The position numbers and the translations under genes were made by a program. Positions 1 to 6,429 of a stretch of 33,847 nucleotides of DNA are shown here, one piece after another. The notes under the pieces are model-generated. The model was not told the origin of the DNA, did not search any database, and saw nothing but the letters and a program-made list of their open reading frames with translations. Positions within the stretch are counted from its first letter, which is position 1, and every line of letters starts with the position of its first letter. This stretch comes from Mycobacteriales bacterium (GTDB lineage Bacteria > Actinomycetota > Actinomycetes > DATLTS01), in contig DATLTS010000013.1 in NCBI GenBank assembly GCA_035533475.1, forward strand, positions 1-33,847, written 5' to 3'.

Positions 1-80
1 CCTTCCGGTTCGCCAACGTCAGCTCCATCCCGCAAGCCGACCGGCAAACCCCCAGCGGCCAGCACCGACACGCCGCTAGC
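1..80. other. No recognisable gene at the left edge
   Basis: Short open stretches exist in all plus-strand frames, but none resembles a family I recognise. It may be the end of an upstream gene or simply spacer. Nothing further is supported. Confidence 0.4.
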
Positions 81-139
81 CGGACCTTCTTACGTGAGGC
101 AACGAACCCGGCTACGCGGACCTTTTAGCTGAGTCAACG
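81..139. repeat. Imperfect direct repeat upstream of the cysH leader
   Basis: Two similar segments lie at 81-104 and 117-139. Both begin CGGACCTT and both end with a TGAG-x-CAACG block, so their starts are 36 bp apart. They sit 40-100 bp upstream of the leader peptide start, where an activator or repressor of sulfur assimilation would bind. No known operator is recognised, and the regulatory role is inference. Confidence 0.4.
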
Positions 140-169
140 CGCTTGCTGGTGTTTGCCGTCCTCGTCGGC

Positions 170-175
170 TACCCT
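170..175 (+). promoter_or_regulatory. Candidate -10 box for a leaderless leader-peptide transcript
   Basis: TACCCT fits the loose actinobacterial TANNNT pattern and ends 6 bp before the ATG at 182. Transcription would start at or next to that ATG and give a leaderless mRNA, as is known for related leader peptides in mycobacteria. No convincing -35 box is seen at the usual distance, so this is tentative. Confidence 0.35.
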
Positions 176-181
176 GGCCGC

Positions 182-268
182 ATGCCTTCGCCCGCACGCT
201 CGGTCCTCCTCGTGGCCCGGCTGCACGTCGACCTGCGGCGAGTGGCGAGCGCGGTCTGTCGCGGCTGA
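182..268 (+). CDS. Sulfur-assimilation leader peptide (28 aa)
   Basis: This short ORF encodes 28 residues beginning MPSPARSVLLVARLHVDLRR and ending VASAVCRG. The R-x-HVDL-x-R and S-A-x-C pattern matches the family of actinobacterial 'putative leader peptides' found before sulfite reductase, cysH and other sulfur genes. The single Cys codon (TGT, residue 26) lies near the end. In related mycobacterial leaders, Cys codons cause ribosome stalling when cysteine is short. The ORF ends 68 bp before cysH, and the cysH ribosome binding site is in a hairpin between them (306-328). The family match is from recognition; stalling here is inferred. Confidence 0.8.
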   Translation: MPSPARSVLLVARLHVDLRRVASAVCRG

Positions 269-305
269 CGGTCGACCCCGGTCCGCTGCCGTCAACCGCT
301 GCGTC

Positions 306-328
306 CCTTCCGGGGTGACGCCGGAAGG
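306..328 (+). promoter_or_regulatory. Hairpin that sequesters the cysH ribosome binding site
   Basis: CCTTCCGG (306-313) and CCGGAAGG (321-328) are perfect 8-bp complements with a 7-base loop. The right arm contains GGAAGG, the best Shine-Dalgarno sequence for cysH, 8 bases before its ATG at 337. When folded, the site would be hidden. Ribosome movement or stalling on the leader peptide could change the fold. The pairing is seen directly; the switch is inference. Confidence 0.6.
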
Positions 329-336
329 CCACCAAG

Positions 337-1029
337 ATGTCTGCACCACCCGGCTACGCCGATGTCGCCCACCGCGCGGCGATCGATCTCGAGGGCGCCG
401 AACCGCAGGAAATCCTCGCCTGGGCACTCGATGCGTTCCACCCGCGATTCGCGCTGACGACGTCGCTCGGCGACGCCGTGCTCATCGACATGGTCTCAAC
501 CCTGCGCGCGGCCATCCCGGTCCTGTTCCTCGACACCGGGTACCACTTCGCCGAGACGATGGGGATGCGGGCTGCGGTGGCCGCCCGCTATCCGAGCCGC
601 CTGCTCACGATCACGCCTCGGCTCACCCGGGACGAGCAGGACGTGCTCTACGGACCGCGACTGCACGACCGCGACCCGGACCTGTGCTGCCGGCTGCGTA
701 AGGTCGTCCCGCTCGACGAGACGCTGTCGCAATATGTCGCCTGGGCCTCCGGGATCCGCCGCGACGAGTCGGAGGCCCGTCGCGCGGTGAAGGTCGTCGA
801 CTGGGATGCCCAGCGCGACATGGTCAAGGTAAACCCGCTGGCCGCCTGGTCCCAGGAGGACGTGGACCGCTACATCGCCGAACGAGGCGTGCTGGTCAAC
901 CCGCTGGTCGACGCCGGCTATCCCTCGATCGGCTGCGCCCCCTGCACCCAGGCGGTTGCCGTCGGCGAGGACGCGCGGGCCGGCCGGTGGGCGGGCCGGC
1001 CCAAGGTCGAGTGCGGGCTGCACGCGTGA
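337..1029 (+). CDS. cysH: Assimilatory APS/PAPS reductase CysH
   Basis: This 230-aa cytoplasmic enzyme reduces adenylyl sulfate (or PAPS) to sulfite using thioredoxin. The length is normal for the short bacterial type. An ATP-PPase-type nucleotide-binding region carries TTSLGDAVLI (41-50) and FLDTGYHFAET (64-74). The CC pair at 117-118 and CAPC at 200-203 are the four cluster ligands that mark the [4Fe-4S] APS-reducing class. ECGLH at the C-terminus contains the catalytic Cys226. The ATG at 337 has GGAAGG 8 bases upstream, inside a hairpin. The stop overlaps the GTG of the next gene (GTGA), so the siroheme genes are probably translationally coupled. Sulfite reductase is not in the window. Confidence 0.95.
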   Translation: MSAPPGYADVAHRAAIDLEGAEPQEILAWALDAFHPRFALTTSLGDAVLIDMVSTLRAAIPVLFLDTGYHFAETMGMRAAVAARYPSRLLTITPRLTRDEQDVLYGPRLHDRDPDLCCRLRKVVPLDETLSQYVAWASGIRRDESEARRAVKVVDWDAQRDMVKVNPLAAWSQEDVDRYIAERGVLVNPLVDAGYPSIGCAPCTQAVAVGEDARAGRWAGRPKVECGLHA

Positions 1030-2081
1030 CCCGGTTCGACCTGCGGGTCGATCTCACCGGACGCCGGGTCGTCGTCGTCGGCGGCGGCCGAAGGGCCGCC
1101 CCGGTCGTGCGGGACCTGGTCCTGGCCGGGGCGCACGTGCACGTGATCGCACCCGAGGTCATCGACGAGATCAGCCGCGAGACCGTCGCCCTGCACCTTC
1201 GCCGGTACGCACCGGGGGACCTGTGCGGCGCGTGGCTCGCCGCGGCGGTGACCGGCGAGCCCACCGTCGACGCCGCCGTCGAGGCGGAGGCGGCGACGGC
1301 CCGGGTGTGGTGCCTGCCGGCCCCCCGGACGCCGATACCGGGTGATGGGTTCGTGGCGCTCGTCGGGGCCGGACCGGGCGACCCCGGGCTGATCACGGTG
1401 CGCGGCCGCGAGCTGCTCGACGCGGCCGACGTCGTCGTCGTGGACCGGCTGGCCCCCGCGGAGCTGGTCAGCGGGCTGCCGGCGCGCGTCGAGGTGGTCG
1501 ACGCGGGGAAGGCCCCACACCGGCACAACCTCAGCCAGGACGATCTCAACGCGCTCCTCGTCGACCGGGCCCGCCGCGGCCTGCGGGTGGTCCGGCTCAA
1601 GGGGGGCGACCCGTTCGTCTTCGGCCGCGGCGGGGAGGAGGCGCTCGCCTGCGCCCGGGCCGGGGTCCGCTTCGAGGTGGTGCCCGGGGTCACCAGTGCG
1701 GTGGCCGTCCCCGCCTACGCCGGCATCCCGGTCACCCACCGGGGAATCACCCAGGACTTCGCCGTGGTCTCCGCGCACCTCGACCCCTCGAAGCCCGGCG
1801 CGAGCGTCGACTGGGCGGCCCTGGCGGCGGGACCCGGCACGCTCGTCCTGCTGATGGCGGTGGCGGTGCTCGAGGAGGTCACCCGGGAGTTGGTCAAGCG
1901 CGGCCGCTCGGCCTACACCCCGGCGGCGGTCATCTGCTCCGGGACGACCCCCGCGGAGCGGGTCGTCACCGGGGAGCTCGGCACCATCGCCGAGCTCGCG
2001 GCGGCCGAGGCGGTCACCTCCCCGGCGGTCGTCGTCATCGGCGATGTGGTCCGGCTCCGAGACGAGATCGCCTGGCGCTGA
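1026..2081 (+). CDS. cysG: Uroporphyrinogen-III C-methyltransferase with shortened CysG-type N-terminus
   Basis: This 351-aa protein makes precorrin-2 from uroporphyrinogen III for siroheme, the sulfite reductase cofactor. Residues from about 105 on form a full SUMT domain: VGAGPGDPGLITVRG, the VVDAGK region, RLKGGDPFVFGRGGEE, and VVPGVTSAVAVPAYAGIPVTHRG. The N-terminal part starts like precorrin-2 dehydrogenase, with a Rossmann VVVVGGG. It is only about 105 residues long, however, and the usual dimerisation segment is missing. The region holding the catalytic Asp of E. coli CysG (around D105) reads CLPAPRTPIPGDG. Dehydrogenase activity is therefore doubtful. The GTG at 1026 overlaps the cysH stop. 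The next gene probably inserts the iron. Confidence 0.9.
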   Translation: MTRFDLRVDLTGRRVVVVGGGRRAAPVVRDLVLAGAHVHVIAPEVIDEISRETVALHLRRYAPGDLCGAWLAAAVTGEPTVDAAVEAEAATARVWCLPAPRTPIPGDGFVALVGAGPGDPGLITVRGRELLDAADVVVVDRLAPAELVSGLPARVEVVDAGKAPHRHNLSQDDLNALLVDRARRGLRVVRLKGGDPFVFGRGGEEALACARAGVRFEVVPGVTSAVAVPAYAGIPVTHRGITQDFAVVSAHLDPSKPGASVDWAALAAGPGTLVLLMAVAVLEEVTRELVKRGRSAYTPAAVICSGTTPAERVVTGELGTIAELAAAEAVTSPAVVVIGDVVRLRDEIAWR

Positions 2082-2764
2082 ACCGGCCGCTGGTCGTCGC
2101 CGCGCACGGCAGCGCCGACCCGGCCGGGCAGGCCACCGTCGTCGACCTGGTCCGCCTGCTCGGCGACCTGGCCGACGTGCCGGTCCGGCTCGGCTGGCTC
2201 GACCACGCCGAGCCCCGGCTCGGCCGGATCCTCGCGGAGGCCGGTGCCGCCCCGGTCGTCGTCCCGCTGCTGCTGGCCGCCGGCTACCACGCGCTCGTCG
2301 ACATCCCGGCCATCGCGGCGGCCAGCCGAACGCCGGGAACCACGTTGGCGGCCGCCATCGGTGCGCACCCGGCGGTCATCGGGGCGGTCGAGAACCGGCT
2401 CGCCGAGGCTGGCGCCAGCCCCGGGGCCCCGGTGGTCCTCGCGGCGACCGGATCGACTGACCCGGCCGCCGCGGCCGACGTGAAGCGGGCCGCGGACGAG
2501 CTGGCCGCCCGCCGCGGCCGGCCGGTGACCGTCGGTTTCGCCGCCACTGGGAACCCGGACCTGGCGGCGGCGGTCCGCCGGGCGGCGGCCAGCGGAAGGC
2601 CGATCGCCGTGGCCAGCTACCTCATCGGGCCGGGCCGCTTCGCCGACCTGATCCGGGACGCCGCGGCCGGGGCCGGCGCGACCTGGGTCGCCGCCCCGCT
2701 CGGCGCCCAGCCGGGAATGGCCCGAGCTCTGCTGGACCGCTACCTCGAGGCCTGCGCGGACTAG
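2078..2764 (+). CDS. Sirohydrochlorin chelatase, CbiX/SirB family
   Basis: The protein has about 228 aa and two CbiX-like halves. AAHGSADP carries the first metal-binding His, and AAGYHALVDIPA carries the second. The second half (VVLAATGSTDPAAAADV, then VASYLIGPGRFADLI) repeats the fold without the histidines. It should insert Fe2+ into sirohydrochlorin to finish siroheme. Homology begins right after the cysG stop, and no ATG, GTG or TTG lies there in frame. The likely start is the CTG at 2078, overlapping the cysG stop as CTGA. The first ATG/GTG-type start is at 2177, which would remove the first catalytic His. Its stop codon overlaps that of the opposing gene. Confidence 0.88.
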   Translation: MNRPLVVAAHGSADPAGQATVVDLVRLLGDLADVPVRLGWLDHAEPRLGRILAEAGAAPVVVPLLLAAGYHALVDIPAIAAASRTPGTTLAAAIGAHPAVIGAVENRLAEAGASPGAPVVLAATGSTDPAAAADVKRAADELAARRGRPVTVGFAATGNPDLAAAVRRAAASGRPIAVASYLIGPGRFADLIRDAAAGAGATWVAAPLGAQPGMARALLDRYLEACAD

Positions 2765-3915
2765 GCCGGGCGGATCGCCCCGACGAACTGGTCCCACGGG
2801 ACGGGTTCCTCGCGGACGTCGACGCCGGTGTACGGAGCGTCGATCATCATCCCGGCGCCCACATAGATGCCCTCGTGGCCGGGAGCGCTCACCGTGCCGT
2901 CCGAACCGGGCATGAACACCAGGTCCCCGGGCTGAAGATCCGACTGGGCGACGCGGGTCCCGGAGTCGTACTGCGAGACGGTGTAGTGGTCGAGGTAGAC
3001 GCCGGCCTTCGCCCAGACGAACTGGGCGAGCCCGGAGCAGTCGAACGAGTCCGGGCCGGCCGCGCCCCACACGTACGGCTTGCCGAGCTCCGCGAAGGCC
3101 CAGCGGACCGCGGTCGATGCGCCGCCGGATCCACCGGTCGGCAGGGCCGGCTGCTGGGTCTGCCGGGCGAAGGCCGCGGCGGCCTGCTGCGTCGCCGCGG
3201 CCTCGGCGGCGAGCTGGGCGGCCCAAGCGGCAGCGGCCCGGGCGGCCCGCTCGGCGGCGGCCCGGGCGGCGGCGGCGGCGCGCGCGGCGGCGGCGCGGGC
3301 CTCGGCGACGAGGCGCGCCTGCTCAGCCACAAGCTGGCCGAGGATCTTCTCCTGGCGGGTCGCGGCGGCCTCGATCGCGCGCCGGTCCGCGGCCAGCGAG
3401 GTGGTCACGCTCTGCTGGACGGCGAGCGCGGACGCGGCACCGGCCTCAGCCACCCGCTCGGCCTGCCGCGCGGCGGCGAACTGCTCGAGCGCGACCTGCT
3501 GGCTCCGCGAGATCGCGTCGATCGCGGTCACCTCGGCGACGAACGTCTGCGGGCTGGCCGAGGTGATCGCGCCCAGGAAACTCTGGTTGTCCCCGCGGTA
3601 GGCGACGGCGGCGAACGCGCCCACCGACCGTTGCATCGCGACGACCCGGGACTGCGCCTGGGCGACGCCCTCGGCCGCGACAGCCACCGCCCGCTGCGCC
3701 GAATCCAGGGCGATCACGGCAGCGTCGTAGCGGGCCGACATCCCGTCCGCCTGCGCCTGAAGCGCGGACAGCTCTCGTTGCGCGCTCGCGATCCGCTGGC
3801 GGATGTCGGCCGACGCGGGCGCGGGAACGACCACGACGACCGCGAGCAGTCCGCCCGCTACGGCCGTGGTGATCGCGGTCAGCCGGACCAGGGCGCGACG
3901 CATGCGGCTAGCCAC
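2761..3915 (-). CDS. Secreted NlpC/P60 peptidoglycan endopeptidase (RipA-like)
   Basis: This 384-aa exported protein probably cuts stem peptides in peptidoglycan. It has a signal peptide (MRRALVRLTAITTAVAGG... ending ASADI) and a long Ala/Gln/Arg-rich coiled coil of about 200 residues (IRQRIASAQRELSALQAQ...). A Gly/Ser linker leads to a C-terminal NlpC/P60 domain with DSFDCSGLAQFVW (catalytic Cys) and APGHEGIYVG (catalytic His). The GTG at 3915 is chosen because GGAGGAG ends about 10 bases upstream. A GTG at 3939 lies inside the riboswitch and is rejected; an ATG at 3903 is possible. Expression should be controlled by the c-di-AMP riboswitch just upstream, linking wall turnover to the second messenger. 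Confidence 0.93.
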   Translation of the reverse strand: MASRMRRALVRLTAITTAVAGGLLAVVVVVPAPASADIRQRIASAQRELSALQAQADGMSARYDAAVIALDSAQRAVAVAAEGVAQAQSRVVAMQRSVGAFAAVAYRGDNQSFLGAITSASPQTFVAEVTAIDAISRSQQVALEQFAAARQAERVAEAGAASALAVQQSVTTSLAADRRAIEAAATRQEKILGQLVAEQARLVAEARAAAARAAAAARAAAERAARAAAAWAAQLAAEAAATQQAAAAFARQTQQPALPTGGSGGASTAVRWAFAELGKPYVWGAAGPDSFDCSGLAQFVWAKAGVYLDHYTVSQYDSGTRVAQSDLQPGDLVFMPGSDGTVSAPGHEGIYVGAGMMIDAPYTGVDVREEPVPWDQFVGAIRPA

Positions 3916-3924
3916 GGGCGGAGC

Positions 3925-4065
3925 TCTCCTCCCGGTCACCGCCTGCCGGGTTAGCTGTCGGGTTCGGGCGCGGAAGCCGCCCTACGGGACATGCCCGATT
4001 CACCCCAGGGGAACTGGTTCCCCGGCTCCCGGGACGGCGCCCGGGACTCGGCGGTACCGCCGCGC
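3925..4065 (-). promoter_or_regulatory. Cyclic di-AMP riboswitch (ydaO/yuaA type)
   Basis: Read on the minus strand, the leader contains in order the conserved blocks of the ydaO family: GCGGTACCGCCGAG, GGGAGCCGGGGAACCA, GGGGTGAAT, GTAGGGCGGCTTCCGCGCCC, CGAACCCGACAGCTAACCC and GGCAGGCGGTGACCGGGAGGAG. The final block runs into the Shine-Dalgarno of the NlpC/P60 gene. In actinobacteria this class commonly precedes RipA-like and Rpf-like wall hydrolases and usually lowers expression when c-di-AMP is high. The exact 5' boundary is approximate. Confidence 0.92.
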
Positions 4066-4181
4066 CGCCGGGCCCCGGCGGCCGGCAGGTCACGAGACGG
4101 TGACGAGAAGGTAGCGCAGCGTCGGACACGGATGCGCGAACTTCCGCCGTGTCTGGCCGGACGGTTAGCCGGCAGTCACCC
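4066..4181. other. Spacer between DUF3048 gene and riboswitch
   Basis: This holds the presumed promoter of the riboswitch transcript (minus strand) and the short region after the DUF3048 stop. No clear -10/-35 pair or terminator was identified. Confidence 0.4.
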
Positions 4182-5222
4182 TCAGCCGAACAGCGGTTGG
4201 TTCGGGGTGGGCAGCAGTTCGATCCAGGTCCGCCCCGGCTGTAGCGCGATGACCTGGCCGGTGGCGGTCGTCAAAGTCATCACCGACGCGTCCGTGGGTC
4301 GGGACCAGGTGCCGGAGATCCCCCGGCCATTGCGCAGAACCCAGACCCGCCCCGAGCCGAGCACGACGTCGAACGGGTCGACGTTGCCGGCCGCGTCGAC
4401 GATGTTCGTCCCCCGGACCTGGATCGACATGATCACGATGTTCGTCGAGGAGACCTGCGCTCCGCCGACCACCCGGTCGACGGACCCGTTCTGCACCCGC
4501 AGGTATTGGTGACCGTCCCAGTTCCATCGGACGTTGGACACGCCGGAGATGTTCATCAGGGCGGTCCGCACGGACGGCCACGAGGGCGTCCTCGCCGAGT
4601 AGGTGAACACCGCCCGGGGCGGCCCGAGCTGCGGGTTGACGGCCCGCCCGGCCGCGTAGAGCAGCCTCGTCGAGGAGAAGACGTCGTGCGGCGAGATGTA
4701 GTTGCCGTTCAGCGTGTAGTAGTTCGGGTAGACGCCCCAGTCCAGCCGGGTGGCCTCGCCGTGCGCGATGGTCGGCGCGATCTCCCCGGTCGCCGCCCCG
4801 GAGTAGGAGAACAGGCTCGGCCCGTAGAGCCGGAGCAGGTCGGCGTCGACCGGGCGGGCGGAACGGATCGGGCCGATCGACGCGGCATCCCGGGACTGGA
4901 AGGTGGCGAACAGGCGGGTGAGGCCGCCCTCGACGAGGCAGTCGGCGACGATGTCGGCGTCGTTCAGGCCGGCCTGCGGGAAGGACCCGTCCACGTTGTC
5001 GATCTTCACCGAGAGCGCCGGCCGCAAGGCCGTCGCCGCATTGGTCACCGGCAGCCCGGTGAGCGGGTAGACCCGCGGAGCTCGCACCGGCTTCGGGGTC
5101 CCGGAGGTCGGCGGACTCGACGAGAGCGAGGCCGCGGCCTGCGGCCGGGCGGAGCTCGAGCAGCCGGCCGCCGCAAAACAAAGGACCGCGGTGGACACGG
5201 CCAGGGTACGAAACACGCGCAT
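4182..5222 (-). CDS. DUF3048 family lipoprotein (YerB-like)
   Basis: This 346-aa exported lipoprotein has a signal sequence and lipobox MRVFRTLAVSTAVLCFAAAGC (lipidated Cys21). A Ser/Pro-rich linker follows. The two-part DUF3048 domain includes PLTGLP, RPALSVKIDN, RPQ-type QAGLNDADIV, EGGLTRLFATFQS, IGPIRSARPVDADLL and, near the end, GTWSRPTDASVMTLTTATG with WIELLP. The family is widespread in Gram-positive bacteria; its function is not known. The ATG at 5222 has GAGGA 8 bases upstream and is preferred to longer forms. It lies next to two wall-modifying enzymes, so an envelope role is plausible but unproven. Confidence 0.9.
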   Translation of the reverse strand: MRVFRTLAVSTAVLCFAAAGCSSSARPQAAASLSSSPPTSGTPKPVRAPRVYPLTGLPVTNAATALRPALSVKIDNVDGSFPQAGLNDADIVADCLVEGGLTRLFATFQSRDAASIGPIRSARPVDADLLRLYGPSLFSYSGAATGEIAPTIAHGEATRLDWGVYPNYYTLNGNYISPHDVFSSTRLLYAAGRAVNPQLGPPRAVFTYSARTPSWPSVRTALMNISGVSNVRWNWDGHQYLRVQNGSVDRVVGGAQVSSTNIVIMSIQVRGTNIVDAAGNVDPFDVVLGSGRVWVLRNGRGISGTWSRPTDASVMTLTTATGQVIALQPGRTWIELLPTPNQPLFG

Positions 5223-5383
5223 CGCAGTGATCCTCGAGAGGTCGGTGGATTCCCACGGTACGGCCCGGATCGGCGTGCCCCGAGGCTGCCACGCCGGGCC
5301 GGATCGGTGGATCAACCGGCTGTCGCCCGGTCCGGACCGTTCGGAGGATGCCCGGCGCAGCCGACGCGCCCGATACTCCAGCG

Positions 5384-5548
5384 ATGAACTGGGGCGACCT
5401 CACCGTCACTCACCGCCCCGAGGCCGGGACCAGCGTCGTGCGGTGCGGCATCTGCGAACTCACCGTCACGGTCGACGAGAACGAGGACGCGGACGCGGTC
5501 CTCCATTTCCTCGACCTTCACGAGCACCTCCGCCCCACCGCCTCGTGA
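5384..5548 (+). CDS. Small hypothetical protein with Cys2/His2-like spacing
   Basis: The 54-aa product (MNWGDLTVTHRPEAGTSVVR...) contains RCGIC, then about 20 residues later LHFLDLHEHL. The C-x2-C and H-x5-H-x-H arrangement could bind a metal such as zinc. No signal peptide is seen. The start at 5384 gives the most compact protein; an in-frame ATG at 5348 preceded directly by GGAGG is an alternative. Neighbours on both sides are on the other strand, so it is a single-gene unit. Codon pattern agrees with a real gene, but I do not recognise the family. Confidence 0.55.
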   Translation: MNWGDLTVTHRPEAGTSVVRCGICELTVTVDENEDADAVLHFLDLHEHLRPTAS

Positions 5549-5557
5549 CAGTGGAAC

Positions 5558-6358
5558 TCAGCCGACGCCCACCCCCATCCGGATCAGCGGCGAGCGCGCC
5601 GGATCCAGCCAGCGCAGCACGTCGAGCAGCTCGCCGGTCGGCAGCGCCACGCAGCCCGCGGTCGAGTCGCCGGACTGGACGTGCAGGAAGATCGCGCTGC
5701 CCAGGCCGGGGGTGCGCGCGGTGTTGTAGGCGATGACCGCGCCGTAGTCGTAGGCCGGGACCTGGTCCATCGGCTCCGGGCGGGTTCCGGGGTCGGCACG
5801 TGAGGTGTCGACCCACTCGTTATAGAGCGGACTGCGGGGATCGTCGTCCCACACGTCTTTGCTCGTCGCCGCCCGGTAGGCGAAGCGCACCCCGGGATTG
5901 GCGTCCACCCCGAAGAGGAACCCGAATCCGTAGGTGCCGGACGGGGTCCGGCCGTCGCCCTCGCGCTTCTCCCCGGCGGGGGCGAACCCGTTGTAGCCGA
6001 TCCGGGCGGTCCACGGCCCGAACACCGGCTGCCACCCACCGCCCACCCGCTGGTAGGCGGTGAAGGTCGCGCCGGTCACCCCGTAGGACGCGGCGCTGAC
6101 CACCAGCAGCTGCTGGCCGTGCTGGGCCACGGGCGGGGTGGTCGCGCGGGCGGTCGGGGAAGGGGCCAGCTGGGTCGGCTCCGGTTTGGGCTTGGGTTTC
6201 GGCTTCGGCTTGGGTTTGGGCTTGAGTTTCGCCGGCACCGCCGGCCGGGGCGAAACCGTGGGAACCGACGCTGAGGGCGCGGCGACCCGGGGCGCCGCCG
6301 CGCATCCGGTGGCCACCACGGCTGCCACCAGGCCGGCCGCGACGGCGCGCACGCGCAT
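5558..6358 (-). CDS. L,D-transpeptidase (YkuD-type) lipoprotein
   Basis: This 266-aa protein has a lipobox signal (MRVRAVAAGLVAAVVATGC, Cys19), a Pro-rich stretch and a seven-fold Lys-Pro repeat, probably a wall-spanning linker. A catalytic domain follows. Near the C-terminus, IFLHVQSGD and STAGCVALP give the H...S-x-G-C active site of YkuD-type transpeptidases, which cross-link peptidoglycan or attach proteins. Upstream, GEKREGDGRTPSGTYGFGF is the typical substrate-loop region of this subgroup. The ATG at 6358 has GGAGG 9 bases upstream. Function is firm at family level; substrate is unknown. Confidence 0.9.
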   Translation of the reverse strand: MRVRAVAAGLVAAVVATGCAAAPRVAAPSASVPTVSPRPAVPAKLKPKPKPKPKPKPKPEPTQLAPSPTARATTPPVAQHGQQLLVVSAASYGVTGATFTAYQRVGGGWQPVFGPWTARIGYNGFAPAGEKREGDGRTPSGTYGFGFLFGVDANPGVRFAYRAATSKDVWDDDPRSPLYNEWVDTSRADPGTRPEPMDQVPAYDYGAVIAYNTARTPGLGSAIFLHVQSGDSTAGCVALPTGELLDVLRWLDPARSPLIRMGVGVG

Positions 6359-6429
6359 CTGTGGACACCTCCAGCCGACTGCCCCAGGAACACCGTAACG
6401 TCGCCGGGGTGAGGCGCCGGGAGTTGCAG

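Noticed and set aside
3916..3939. Longer NlpC/P60 protein starting at GTG 3939
   Set aside because: That codon lies within the conserved 3' part of the c-di-AMP riboswitch, upstream of the Shine-Dalgarno.
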